A DNA stretch of 64,000 bases from Epinephelus fuscoguttatus (GCF_011397635.1 NC_064771.1:9425379-9489378); one strand, 5' to 3'; counted from the stretch's first letter, positions 45,474 through 60,400 are shown. Notes: a model not told the origin generated them from the sequence alone. Numbers and translations: made by a program.

Positions 45474-48400
45474 TTATTTCCGAGCCACCTTCAGCATTTC
45501 CTCTACAGTCAGTAGTTTTTCTCTGGGTTTCCCGGTGGCTTCACCTCTTTTCATCTCCACACTGTCAATCTTCTCCCAGTCTGAGAAAGTCACCGGTTTC
45601 ACTCCTACGGGGGATAAATACAAATCACATTTGGCTACGGCATTTTTTTTTAACAACAGACACCTTTTGGCCAAGTCAATAACGTGCATTTAAAGGAGCT
45701 CTGTAAAATATTCAGAGCATTAATATAGCAGCAAACCACTATTTGCTAGTAGACTAATGGCGTCCCGAACAGAGAATGAAGTCATGCTCCCTCTGTGTGT
45801 TGTAATATGAGCATCTCTGTTCCTTGTTGTGAGTGCATGTCAGTCTTTTGTGTTGCACTGGCTATCTAATTGGCACCACTCTGCACTGCGCCTACACAGT
45901 GGTCACCGCTAATATCATGGCGGCAGTGAGGCAGAAGCACAGCACCCACCCTTTGGCTCCCCCTGTTTACATCGTTAGCTCTGTCAGCACTGTTGCTGAT
46001 TGGTTGTTAGCACTCTTCACACTGTTAACTGCTAGCCAGCTTAGCCACCTCTATGTTGAGAGCCATGTGGAGACAACCTCTGAATGATATACAACATATA
46101 CACACTGAATATTGTACACCATACCCTGGTATAATCGTGAACTTTTGATCATGTCAAACCAGTTACTGCCGTTTTTAGAAGTGAACAACTTCATAAAAGG
46201 AATTTTCTACAGCAAGAATAATTAACTCACTTTGCAGCTGTGATGTAGCTGACTTTTATTCATCATTAGCAGAAAAATACTTGACTGTCATTCTGTGAAC
46301 GTCTCAAGTCCGTCCTGCACCCAGCACGAGGTCAAACAACACCTGACTGCTATGCTCTGCTACTGTCAATCAGCTTGCTACTCCTTTATTGTAAAGGGGG
46401 CTATGCTATTGCTCTACAAAGTCACAACTGTTTGCTGTCCTGGCTCCAAAATGGTGGAACAAACTCCACTTTGACATCAGAACAGCAGAAACTCTACACT
46501 TCTCCCATCACAGACTGAAACTCTTGTGTTTGGACAACACCATGGCCCGATAGCAGGGCTCAACAGAAAGTAGTGAATCAACCAAAGGCACAATAGAGTA
46601 CCTCTCTTTTCCAGCAGAGCACTGATGCTTTGTGAACCAGGCTTGGCAGCAGTTACGTCCAACGTTCCTGAGTCCATGTCCTCCACCAAGGATCGTGCCG
46701 TGTCGAAACTGTTGTTCATAGTGGTGGCTATCACCCCAGTGGGGCCTGTTTTCAGCCAGCCACTACAATATAGACCTAGACAGAAAGAAGACTTCACTAC
46801 ATTTTTTCACTTAATATTTTTTGAAGAAAGGATTTAATGGTCTTGTTTTTTATGGGTACCTGCAGCTTGTTGAATACGACCCATGCTGTTCGGGACGATG
46901 GCTTTGTGTGAGTCAAACGGCACTGATGGATCGATGAGGAGGCTCTTGTAGCCGATACTGCTAATGACCAGGCCACAGGTCATATCCTCCACTTCTCCAG
47001 TAAGCACTGCCCGCGCCCTCTCGCCTGAACCCTGGTCATACAGAAGTAACCAACTTTAACCAGGCCAACATACTAAGCATAGCAACATGGCTACATGAGG
47101 GACTTCTTGAGTTTTAAAATACAAATCCTGCTTACCTCCAGCTTGTTGACCGCTAGTCGGATGCCAGCTGTCTTTTTGTTGTCAGGGTCAGCCAGGATTT
47201 CAACAGGGCTCCGGAAGAATCGAAGACCCCAGATGCGGGTAGCCTTGTTTCGCTTCTCCTGCTCCTTCTCTCCTGGGATGTCCAGGGCTGTCTTCAACAT
47301 CAGCTCTGTCAGACGCTTCCTGGGCCTCGGCAAATCTGACACAGCACAGATACTTATGCTTAAAATAAACATCTGTTTTTTTTTCTTAAATTGAAAGTAG
47401 TTTTCATTCAGTGTGCTGAATGACTGTGTGAGTATTTGTATCCAATCTCTTCTAAGGACAGGAGGAACAATCACAATGACCAATTATTCTTCAATGTACA
47501 TACAAGTATCTAAGTATTTTTTTAAAGGAATACTTCACCCACCAAATGATCATTTGTATATCAATTACCCACCATGACACAATTACCCATAACATTTGCA
47601 AATATTTTATGGTTTGTTTATGCAGGTAAATGATCAGTTGGTAATATTTCTGACAAGGGTCATGTGTGTAATAAGAAAATCCGGCTTCACTACCATTGTA
47701 CTTTATTTACTTTTGTGAGAAAATGTGAATAAAAAGCAGCTGCAATAGAGTGCTCCAGGGATGACATTTTTCTGTAGGCCGACGTGGAAGTTAGCTTCTC
47801 CCTGGTTCCCTCATCCAAAAGCCTACGGAATTTTTACATTGGATTTTTGGATTATTACCAAAAATAAGCTCTGTGCCACACAAACATTTATAATACTTAC
47901 ACATTTTGTTCATTAAGATAATCTTCACAAATGAATACCCCTTTCATTAGGGTCCGGGTAGCTAAGCTGCCAGGACACTATTGTAATCCTAGGTATTCTT
48001 CTTCTTCTTTTTCTTTCTTCTTCCGAGGAAATCATACTTCCCATGGGGGAAAACTCACCAAACTTTGCACAAAGGTCCAGTCTCATGCCAGATATCCTCA
48101 GCTGTAAACTCAAGCCAATAGTCCTGATGGTGGCGCTACAGCAAGCGTCTAAAGTTCAAAACTTTGAAAATTCATAACAAATCAACCATACGTGCTACAG
48201 CTTCACAACTTTCATCAAACTGTAGCCCCAATACTGAAGAAACGTTTGTACATTTTAACCTATTAAAAATTATGAAGTTCATTCACTCTGTTTTTTTCAA
48301 AAACTGTAAAACTTCTTAAACCTATCTCCTCCCACAATTTTTGCTCAATTGACACCAAACTTGCTACAGAGCATCTTCAGACTGTCCAAAAAAACTACGT

Positions 48401-51400
48401 TTCTCAGATTTTTGATTTATCAAAAATTGAGCCTACAGTGCATCAAAATGTTTGACTGTAAACGGTACTGTAAACATATACATGCAAATTCTTGCTAAAT
48501 AAATCTTCAATGTTCATGAAAAAAAATGAAAAAATTCTAGAGTCATGGTAGATGATGTGTGGCAAATTTCAGAATTTTATCTCAAAAACTGCTCTAATGT
48601 GAACAATTGGAGTCAATGTAAAAATGGCAAATTTAAACATCAGTTTTTCACTTATGGAGCAAATCAATCATTGCTACAAACATCTCCATGCTGTCTTGAT
48701 GCAATATGTGTGTTTTCAGATTTTTGTCTTAATAACTGAATTTCTTACAGTGGTTTCAAATCTGCCTTTCCATGCACGGATGGCTGCTTTCCTACACAAC
48801 AGTGAATGACATACTCAATTTGTGAAGCCACTGTTGAGGTGCTACTTGTCAATTAGCTCAGAGCGGTAGATGACCATCTTAGGTTCCAGAGATTGCGGAT
48901 TCGAGCCTCAACTGGTGCATAATCCACATTGTAATGTAAACATCTTCTTGTGCTCCAGCTTACTGCTTAAAATTGCCTGAGCGTGACTGATCACTGTGCA
49001 GCATCTTCAAGTCTTTTTGCTGCTAGAAAATCTGCCTTCTCATGCTTGACAATAAACCAAACTTTGCACAAAGATCCAGTGTCAATACTTCAGTGTGAAA
49101 CCATCTGAGGCTTCTCACTTTGCACATAGCTCAACTAGTTAAACATTAGCTTTTCACTTATGAAGCAAATCAATCATTGTTAAAATAAATTACCAACATC
49201 TCCATGCTGTCTAGATGCAATATGTGTATTTTCAGATTTTTGTTTCAATAACTGAATTTTTTACAGTGGTTTGAAATCTGCTTTTCCATGCATGGACGGC
49301 TGCTAAACCTGCACGTCTGGCTTAGTCAGTTTGTGAAGCTACACATGAATTGTCACTGACTAATTAGCTCAGTGAGATAGAAACTGATTGTTAGTCTCAG
49401 AGGTTGTGAGTTCAAGCCTCAGCTGATGAAAAAGGCAGATTGTGTTGCTAAATTCCTAAATATCTTCCAATTCTTCTGCTTGTTGCTCAGAATTGTCTAA
49501 AAATGCCCGGACCCGACCCATCGCTATGCAGCAGCTATAATAATTATTGAAACCTAAATGCAATCGCCAGAGGTAAAAAGCTAATGTTAGGCTATAGACA
49601 AACTACACTATGGTCACATGACCTAATATCACCACTATAACAAGACTGTAAAGCAGTCTTTGGCGTGGCTTGGCGTGATAAGGTTCTGTAGTGTCATCTT
49701 GCCACTGTTAGCAACCGTCTTTTTTAAGACACATAGAAGCTTCAAAGTTGACAAGTAGGGTATTTACTGATGTATTTTATGTTGTAGAACAAAACGTTAA
49801 AATCTTATTCTTGTGGTAACCACAGACCTTATTTCAGACATCCAACCAAAAACCCACTGACATTGAGATGAGGGAACCGTTAGTGGTAAAATGCTGACTC
49901 ATTTCTGGATTTCAGGGCTCATTCCTGGCGCACTGTATTACTCCCTGTATTTGTCACATGAGACTAGCCTATCATTTACCTGATGTTTGTCACACAGTAT
50001 TTGAAACTCACTGTTGGTTTTTCTTTGACATCTGATGCAATAGAGTCTGTGGTAATCCTGTTAATATGTTGCTGCAACAGATTAAATTAATGAATTATTT
50101 TCAAACACAGTGGTATAGTGGAGGGTTCACACAGGTATACGGAGCATACCCACCTCTTTCTCTGGCCTTCTTTTTACAAGAATCTAACCAATCTAACCAT
50201 GTGTAGCATGTCTATACTGACAAGTATAGTACTTTACAACTATTGTAAACTGGTCGCCAGCAGGTGTTACGACAGCTCACATCACAAAACCAACAATAAC
50301 CACAACCACAACAACAAATAGAGACAATAGAATAAAATAAAATAAAAATAGATTTCTGAAACAGTATCACACATTTTTACGGTAAGGTGGATTGTATGTA
50401 TGGACAGTATGTTGCATCCAACATTAAAAACGTTTTTAGCGATAGCGATTTTTATTCATTTTAATTCCTAGGGTTGTCAGGTACATAAAACAGATCCTAG
50501 ACCAAAGAACTATCCAAGGTTTTGAGTCTCTCTCCTCTCGGACAGGCACTGGGTGAAGTGTTCTGAGTCCCTAAAGTCACCAGACCAGCAGCTCCTGTGA
50601 TTAGCGAGGTAAAAATACTGCTTTAGTCAATGGAGTCTAGGTTTCACTTTAAGTTAAGTTCCCAGTCAGAAAGGTCCCCCTAAGGTACTGAGCATATGAC
50701 TGGATAAATGAGACTTGAGGCCCGTTTCCACCACAGGAACTTCGGGGTAATTTTATGGGGCCAGGGCCGTTGGTGCGTGTCTCCCCCGCAGGAACCACCC
50801 CCGAAGGACAGAGTTCCGGAACTTTTACGGGGGCTAAACAAGTCCCTGCCTCGGAGTAGGTACTCAGAATGGCCCCGAAAGACTCCTGGCTGGGGCTTGG
50901 GGATTAATTGGTGCTGATTGGATATACTCAAGGAGGGATGTGATGTCAACAGAAAGCAACAAAATAGCCGGCATTTTTAAAACTCAGCAGACGAGGATTA
51001 GCTCGTTCATATAGCTTCCGCCGCCATGTAAAAAAAACTCACTAAATGGCCCGTGAAAAAAATATTCTTTCCAGCGGATATCTTAGTTACAACATGATTG
51101 AGATAGCAAAGCAGTTTTGTGTTGATATGTGTGGTATGTATTCAGTTTTGGGAAATCAGGATGTCTAGAAAGCATCAGTGGCTGCCGCTGACAGGGACAG
51201 CTAACAGCAGCAGCAAAGCTAACATCAGGACGTCATCTGTTAAAAGCCTCCCGTTGTCGGATACGACATGAAACTACTCCAGTTAACATTAGCTCAATCA
51301 TGTTGTAACTAAGACATCCGCTGGAATTTTTTTTTTTTCACAGGCCATTTAGTGAGTTATTACAGACACCGCTAAGGGCTATCAGCTAACGGCGTCCCTG

Positions 51401-54400
51401 CGTCGCCCTGGTAAATGGTCGCACAACGATTACGTCACATCCAGAGCCCGTAACTTTACAGGAACCTTCCTCCTACTCCACTCTCTCAGTGGAGACACGG
51501 TGGTTGAGAGGGCCGAGCGAGAGGACGTTCCTGTAGTAGTTCCTGCCCCCCCAAATAGTACCAGGAACTTCTTCAGTGGAAACGGGCCTTTGGATTATAC
51601 TGCATGAGTTGTGTGGATGTGGATGCTTTGCTATAGTTTTGCTGTTGTCAAACAAGGACCCCTGTGAATTCAATTCATCAAGAACTTTCTTTGGACTGTT
51701 CGTTCACTGTGTAGGCATGCAAGAAAAACAAAGTTTTCTTCATGTATTCAGCGTAACACAGGGTGAGTAATTGATATACAAATGGCTACTTGGGGGATGA
51801 AGTATTCCTTTAAAACTAAAAAGAAAATCAAAAAACAAGTTTTACAGTTTTTACCTTTGTTTTTTACTTGTATTACTAGATTACTCTTCTTGACTAAAAC
51901 CAGGCTAAAATGGTTACAAAGAATTTGCATACTTCTTTATTGAAATATATATAGTCCGTAGACCAGAATGTCGATGACTCTTTTTGAATAAGACAGGACT
52001 AAAATGTTTTGAGTTGAGTTTTTGTTGTTGGTAAAATTATAACTATCATACATACATGTATGTGTGTGCATATGTGTGTTTTCATCTTTAAATGCATGCA
52101 TGATCATGCCATTTCAGTGAAGATGGAAAAAGTGTGTAGGTGTGTGTATGTGCAAATTCCAGTTATCAAAAACACGTAAAGGACCTACACATACACGCTA
52201 ACGAAACCTACAATCTGTCTTTCTTTGGAGAAATGTTCTAACTTTCTGGTCTTCATAAATTTCCTGTAAGTGTGTGTCTTTTGATGTGCTGCACTAACCA
52301 CGAAGCAGTCACCACTGCAGCGCTGCTAATGCTATCACTGGCAAGTTTAGCAGTACTAAAAACAAGACAGATAGAAACCACCAGTTCCTAAAAGCATTTC
52401 TCACTTAAAGCTTATCGTGTTTAACAGAGATGAGATCAAGGTTCTCACAATGAGCCATGAGCAGAGGCAAGGAGACTGTTATCACTAGGCTGAACATACT
52501 CAACAGCATCAATCAGTCCAATGTCATTTCTGGAGCAAAGACAAACACTGGCCAGAAGGTCATCACGATAGCCTATGGTGCTGCATAATTCTGCAGTTTC
52601 TCATGCAGTGAACCTCAGTAACTACAGAACATCTACCAGCTGTATTTACCAGCTAACAGTTTCCATTCACCTCAGCATGTATGTGTTATAGGTCTCAATA
52701 GCGTGTGTTGCGGCAGTCAACCACAGCCTTTCTTCTTTCCGTGTGACATTTTCAACAGTCTCTGCAGTAGTCAAGGCCTGATTTCTTTTGAACTCAAACT
52801 TTCAACACAGATAGTATTATAAGCTGCTCGTTTGGTATACGAAAGAAAACTTTGACTTCCCTTTTTCTGTTGAACTGCATATTATAAATATACCACTGTA
52901 TGTAGCCTATTGCATTACCATAAAGTGTGAAAGATGAAAATTTCAAGTCTCCACACACCGTGTTTGAGAATAAAGCAGATGAGGCAGTAAAGACACAGCG
53001 CTGTCCTCTAAACAGAAGATAATATTGCATTGCTTACCTTTAAGAGCCTCAGTGACACCTTCAAAATCAGCCGCCACCATCTCAGGTTTGGTGTTCGGCA
53101 GGTTCACCATTTCCCTGAGCTCCTGTAGACAAGGAGAACATTGCATGGAGCAAAATATTCTGTAACATATTTGCTGAAACTGTCACTATATCCACAAAAT
53201 ATTACATAAATGAAGCACTACCCACCGTAAAACTTTCTCATTGCACAGCTAAACAGTACACTAAAATGTTTCCTGAAAACATTTAAGGTGAGAAACAGGG
53301 TATGCAGTAACTGAATCTTGATTCATATTGGATCAGCGCTGCCTAACGTGACCACAGTTCATGAGCCTTGATTGACATGATTGACAGCTGTGCTTGAAAC
53401 TCCTTGGCTCTGACTGGTTGTTTTTATTGTGAAAACGATTTTTTTCACAAACCATCTGTCTCATGTACTACTGTCATGATACAGCAACAGTTTCTGCAAA
53501 TATGACAAAAAAAGTTACATTCATAAAAGTTACCAACTACAGCTTAAAAGAGAAAGACCACCTAAATTGAGAATTCCAATATGTTATTTCCATGGCCTAG
53601 GAAAGTTCAATCAATGTTGAACATGAGCTACTGTCTCTCAAAGCCAGGAACCAGAGGAGTGAGTCTCAAACTTGTGATGTCATCAAGTATAAAGTCTGGA
53701 GCTGCTCCATAGACAATGAATGGGAGACTGAATTTTGGACCCACAGAATGTTTATTTTCTTTTTTAAAACCCAAATTATCTTTATTCTATTGTAGCGTTC
53801 TCAGCTCTGAAACAGAAAACATACCCACATGCTCAGAACATTTCTCTGGCTGCTCTCAGTCATCTAGAACATCTTTCACCATTCGGTATCTACGGAGCAG
53901 CTCCAAAATGTATACCCTATGACATCACAAATTTGAGTTTTAGCACTATAGTTTTGGATTTGGGAGAGATCTGTTCATTTTTATTACTATTTTTGGACTG
54001 TCTCAGATCATAGGAACAACATGTATAAATTTTGAAAATGGGCGCAGTTCCCCTTTAAAGCTGGAAGAACTTGTCTCTCTTGGTGAATAAGTTTGGTGAG
54101 TTTAAAGGATGATTCCAGTTCACCACAACTTGGATCTTATTTTCATGGTTTTGGCCATTATTTCTACTGGTCAGGGTAAGATTGCACTCACCACTATATT
54201 TTGAGATATGGAATCACATTGCTATGGATCTACAACAAAGTCCAACAGGGCAAGACACACAGCAGCCATTTTATTGTCTATACTTGTGTGTCCCCTACTA
54301 ATGGTAGATTATGACTTGATTAAAAATATTCACAAATTTGTGCTTATGAGGAAAACAAACATCTATGAAGGATGAAAATCGGTGTCATGGTGATCTTTAC

Positions 54401-57400
54401 TTAATCTACTCGCAAAATAAACAACAAACTACCAGATACAATAGGCTGGCTGCAGAGTAAACACACCTCCACCAACCTCATTTGTAACACCATGCCATTG
54501 ACAGTGTATGAAAACTAGCAAGCAAGACCTCAAAAATAATAATGTAGTAATGGATAAATAGTTTAAATATTTTGATTGAATAGTAATGGAAAAACAGCTG
54601 AAATCGTTTCTCTAGAAACCTGTGCACAGCTAGAGCGAGTACGGAAGGCCCAAGTTAAACCAGGAAGTCGTGGGGTCTTGGTGTGGTTTAATGCAGGTCA
54701 CATTACAAAACATTTGGTTTATAGTAGCGTTGGTGTCATCGAAGTAAACCAAGATGATGGTTACAACTGAAAGATTTTTGCTTTCTCTTTAAAAGGCCCA
54801 TTTTGGTAACAGTTTTTCTCTTCTGACACACACCTTGATTGTGCAAGCAATCTGTACGGGTCCTCTCCTGCCCACCATCAGCACCCTGCGGACCTTGCTC
54901 TCTGCCAGACCTTCCAGAGCCAGCTGGGTGATGTCAGTCTTCTGCAGAAATACAAGAGATATTTTCCAGTCAGTCTCTGCAAGAACATTTTCCCTCTAAA
55001 AACTAGATTTCTGAGCAGTTGTATAAAGTTGATGTTTATTCAAAGGAACACTTCAGCTCCCAGAACACCATTTGTATATCAGTTACTCACCCCGTTTCAC
55101 TGAATCTGTGAAGAAAAATATGATTTTATCTCATACCTCACACAACTCATGCAGTATAATCCAAGTCTCATTGATCCAGTTGTATACTCAGTACTTCACA
55201 AACAAATGCATTTTCACTAAAATTGTAATATTAAAAACTTAACAGAGAGAGATACTTAAATAAGCTCTCTTCAAAGCCAGACTCCATTGACAAAAACAGT
55301 AATTTTACCTCACTGAACATGGGAGCTGCTTGTGTACCGCTGCCTCGACCAGGCACTTTGTGTTATTGTGTGACTTTGGTGTGTCTGAATCAACCCTTTA
55401 AAACACCAAAGTCCCACAAAAACACAAACAAACTAACTCATTGAGGTAGCGGTAGACCAGCAGCTCTCATGTTCAGCGAGGTAAAATTACTGTTGTACTA
55501 CTTACTTACTACTTGTCAATGGAATCTGGCTTTGAAGAGAGCATAGATACATTTCACTTTCAGTTCAGTCTTAAATAATAAGCATAGGACTGAATAAATG
55601 AGACTTGGATTAAACTGTGTAAGTTGTGTGAGAGCTTGTAAATGGATGTTTTCATATAGTTTTGCTGTTATTAAACGTGGACCCCTATTACTTTAAATCA
55701 TCAAGAATTTTTTTGTTTTTGGATTCTTCATTCACCGTGGAAGTATGCGAGAAAAATAAAGTTTTCTTCACAAATTCAACATATCAAGGGGTTAGTAACT
55801 AATAAACAATTGATCAGTCATGAGGTGAAGTGTTCATTTAAAGTGAGTGATATTAGCTAAGTTGTATTTTTTCTTAACATTTGGTGTTGTTTCTGATACT
55901 GTATGTCAACCACAGTTATGCAAAGTTTTGGCATTTGTCAATAAAAATGTGCTGTTGGTAATGTGGCATCATTTTCTTTAAATTACCTGCTGATGAAGTG
56001 ATGGTTCTGAGGGTGGCACTCTTTTCCATGTTTCTACAAGCATGGAGCCCAATCGTACACACCAGTTGTTTCATTCCACACAAAACACTTTCCACTGCCA
56101 GACTGTCATCACCATGGTGATGATCTAGAGTGTATTTAGTGGTTAAATGTACAAGGCATGGAACTTTATTATATATCCATGGAAACTTGTCAGTATGCCA
56201 AACTTCTTTGAATTTTGATGATAACTTCTGAAAAAACATGTAAGTAGACCTTGAGTGAGCTTTATACCACCATATACCAGATATCACACTGTGTGGTTGC
56301 TTTGGTTTTTGATATACATTTGGTACTATATTCTTACCTTGAACAACCCGGACTGTGTGTTTCTCACCTTTAACATGTCAATGTCTGACAACAGGACTCT
56401 TGCTATATCCAAAGCCACGTTGCCTTGGCCCACAATGACTGCTGTTTCGCAACTCAGGTCTGGATTCAGCTGAACGGAAAAGAAAATGGAGAGAAACTGA
56501 GATTTGACGATGAAGAAGCAGAGCAGAAAGTAGATAAACCCGAAAAACATGACTGATAAAAAAAATCTTTCACACTTTGTGAGCTGACGTTACACATGGC
56601 AGCACCCATAGATCTGCATGGTCTAAGTCGTACCTCTCTGCAGCTTGGCAGCCCATTGTACCAGCCTACGAAGTCTTTGGCAGAGTACACCCCGGCCAGG
56701 TCTTCTCCTGGCACTCCCATACTCCTGTTGCCCTCTGCCCCGTAACTCTACCAATATATATATGGAAAACAATGCATATTATGCTTTGGCGCATACACAT
56801 GCATCATAACAACAACTCTCTTACTGGCAGACACAGCGGTGTGTTTTCACTATTTCGCTTACCAGTACGACTGCATGGTAAGCTTGCTTCAGCTCTTCAA
56901 TGCTCACATCCTTCCCCACATTCACGTTACCATAGAAGTTACAGCGTGAATTTTTGGCTGTCTGTGTAAATGTGTTGATGACATTCTGAGGAGAAAAAAA
57001 GGATCAGAATTGTTAAAACAAAAATGCTAAAATGAGTGTTACAGCTCCTGTAGTGGTGATTAAACCCCAATAATGTTAATTTGGCTGTATTTCCAAGTGA
57101 ATCCGAAGAATACAGTTTAATGAAGTTATAATTTAAGCAAAAACTGGATTAAAGGGACACTTTACCCCAGAATCAAATATACATATTTTTCCTCTTAGCT
57201 GTACACTCGACACACTATATTTGATTTTGGGGTGAACTGCTGCTTTAAAGAAAGCATATTTACCTTTTTCCCCAAAATGTTGTACTGCTCCTTTAAGTTT
57301 TGATACTGGGAGGCACACCATTTCTCCCTGTGTGTGAGCCAACTGTCCTTAGCAAGCTTGTTTTTTTTCAGTTTCACTTTAATGCCTGTGGGATACTGTT

Positions 57401-60400
57401 AATGTGGGAATTTTTCTAAACTGATCTGACATTCACACTGTCCCCATAATTACATCACACACCCTCGTGTCCTCACGTAGCCCCATTATGAGTTTCACCT
57501 TGTTGCCCTACATGATCAGAATTGTTCCCTTTAAACATCTTCCTTGATTACTGTTATTATTTTCCATTAGACGTGCCAGGGAGTTTTCACGCAGGCTAGA
57601 CCGTTGTGTGGGTGATCTGCCTTGAAAGGGAGGAACTAAACTTACATTATGCAATGCTACAAGGACTTGAGTAAACAGGTTTGCCTTGGGTATTGACTCA
57701 GTTTCTTTTTGACCTAGTACTGTGATAGACACACCTAAAACTGAGAGTACAAACCAACAAAGCTCACAATCAGAGAGGACAATCAGGAGTTCTCCCTGCA
57801 GTACAGCATACCACAAAGCCTGCAACCTGCAGGCTAAGTACCTAGTTCAAAACCTGCTGAGAGACCTGTTCTTATACTACAGAAAAAAACTGTATTACAA
57901 TCAGGATCAAGGACCTTGACTTCAGGATGATCAGGGGCAACCCCGAACCTGACCAGACCAAAGGGGACGGGCAGCCGTTCATAAATGTCCACCTCGACAT
58001 CTTGACGGCTCTGGGGGGACAAAAAGACACAGAGAGATGCAACACGTAAAACAGAATCCTTTGGATCAGAAATGTGACATGCGTGAAAAGAAGTTGGCTT
58101 ATAAGACCACGACCCTTTAGGCTGAGTTACAGGACTTAACTTTTTTAAAATATTTTTTAGCCCTGCTACAATATGGATGGCAATGTTGGTGTGCTAATCA
58201 CCATTTTGGCACAGAAATATCTCAGTGTTTAGCTCAATACAACACCGTGTCTAAGTACAGCCTCACAAAGCCACTGTCATGTTTGTGGACTGTTAGACTT
58301 GCTGTCCAATACACCCCAATGAAAAAAAGACATGAACAAAACACTACTGAAACTATTATGGCAGTTTTGGGTCTGTTCCTGGTTAAACAAAAAAAGATTC
58401 TTCTCTTAAACAAAAAGGTCTATCTCTGTAGGGATCCTTTCCATAATGTTAGACATTTAGATATAACAATCTGAACCTGTCAGTGGCAAAAAAAAAGCAC
58501 TTTTCGTGACATTGCAGCCTGTTCTGCAGATGCCAGCTGCAGTCCTCTTGCTAAATACTGGACCAATTTCAAAAACTGTCGTTCCCATTAGTCACTTTGA
58601 CACAAAAAATGGGAAAATAGGGTCCAGGTTTAAAGAAACATGGAGGTTTGCCTTAAGAAATATCTGGGAAAGGGATCATAACTCAAATTTAGGAGAGGAT
58701 TTCAGGAAAATCAAGGTAGAGAAATGGGAACAAGCTACAAAATTACACAGGTATTATTAAACACCACTTAAACCTTACATGCAGAACCTGTCAATGATAA
58801 TTACTGCCGGAAGTGTAAAAATAAAGTATGTGTTTGCCTTTATTATTTATTTTTTTGTCTTATTTTATTTGAATGAGTTATTTCATGTGGCCAGATTTGT
58901 TCTGTTGCCTTTCCTTTACTGACTTAAAATGTTGTCTTGTGTCATATTATCTTCTACATGTATTGGGAAAGTGAGTTAAAAAACTGAATCACAAAAAAAA
59001 CAAAAAAAAACAAAACAAAAAACACCACGCCACACACACACAGCTGCATTTACAATCGACACAAAATAATGCTTGCTAAAGCTTTTAAACATCTCTACAT
59101 TAGTGTGGAGTGTGTACTAGCCTGGTGACTCAAAAATAATAGGTAGGTCTACAGGAAGCGGTCTGCAACTGATTTCCTGCCCTATTTATACCAGGCCTGT
59201 GGTGCAGTTGTAGGTATGAGCGTCTATTCAAAAGGCACCAACTGAAAACTGAAGTAAACAAGGTTCAATGAGTTAGGGTGTGATAGGTGTATGAAGGTGG
59301 ATTAGTATGGAGATGCACACCCATGTCTCTGTTTTGACTAGAGTAAGTGTTTAAAGTGGGCCTGTAGGCTACAGCATTGAAACTACAAGCAGGCAATATT
59401 TTGTACCAAAACTATATATCTTCACCAGCGGGCACTTTGTGCCTAGGATATTCAAACAATAAAAAAAACACTGGAATTTTCTGGCAGAAACTTCTTCTTT
59501 TTGATCACGCTAAAAGGTTGCAGATTTGAAGTTAGCTTGGGCAAGGATCACAATGCAATACCCAAGTGAAAAATGCAGGTATGGGACCACAATGCCTGTT
59601 AGGATTCGGCAACATTACAAAACGTAACATTTTTATTTATTTTTTTGCAACTCTGTTTACACCATTGTAGCTGTCTCTATAGTATCTTTGGATGCGTTAG
59701 GTCATTGTAGGCAATGTTTCAAATCAGTCAGAAGGACTGCTTTATAGCAATATTGGCTTTTTATTAAATGATAACGTTGTCAGGTGCCTGTTTCTAATTT
59801 CACATAAACTTAAAGGTCTAGTGTGTAGGATTTAGTGGCATCTAGTGGTGAGGTTGCAGAACTAAAACCTGGCTGAAACTCTTCCAGCATGCCAAATGTG
59901 TGTCAGAGAACTACGGTGGCTGAAGTGAAAATGCAAATGGACCTATCTAGAGCCAGTGTTAAGGCACTGACACAACAAGCCAACAGTTGACTGTCAGTCA
60001 ATGTTGGGCTGCCCTCATTGGCCCTTGTCGGCTTTTGTTCAGTCAATTCAGCATGTTGAATCAGTGTCTGCAACCGCGGAGCCCATCTGTGAATGAAATC
60101 ACTCTGATTGGCAGTTCAATTCAGCACACCAGAAGAGAAAACAGAAGTGAGGAAAGTAAACAAACAGCTAAAGCCAATAGGGATTGAGACCAAAACAAAC
60201 TTGTTACATAAGGTAAGATTATTTTTCTTTAGTCATTGAGCTATTCAGCAGAAATCATTCATGATGGTTTGTGTTATTGTTCACTGGTGCACGGTAAATA
60301 TCCTCTGTTCTTTCAACACTGAATTGTGTTGTGCTATCTGGCTAACTGGTGTCAAGACGGTCTTCCAATTTCCCTTTTTGACTGCTGTCTGCTGGTGTGT

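Larger units (their letters stand above)
47522..51813. mobile_element. Composite nest: TTAA MITE (GGAATACTTCACC family) opened by other elements
   Basis: The outer element starts ttaaaggaatacttcaccca (47522) and ends in (reversed) ttaaaggaatacttcatccc (51813); both ends carry TTAA. Its own sequence is visible at about 47522-47720, 50560-50717 and 51590-51813. The related unbroken copy at 55038-55840 shows what it looks like without the inserts. Inserted are the TA element 47746-49937 (itself broken) and the AGGCCCG element 50718-51589. All lie in one fdxr intron. Confidence 0.7.

Noticed and set aside
45830-46100. Similarity to 34580-34760 (gctagcc ... gttgagagccatgtg)
   Set aside because: Probably two copies of one old dispersed repeat; too short and diverged to classify or to call a feature.
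48850-48920. Functional tRNA gene
   Set aside because: Only box-like motifs; the sequence is duplicated with the surrounding repeat and lacks clear acceptor-stem pairing.
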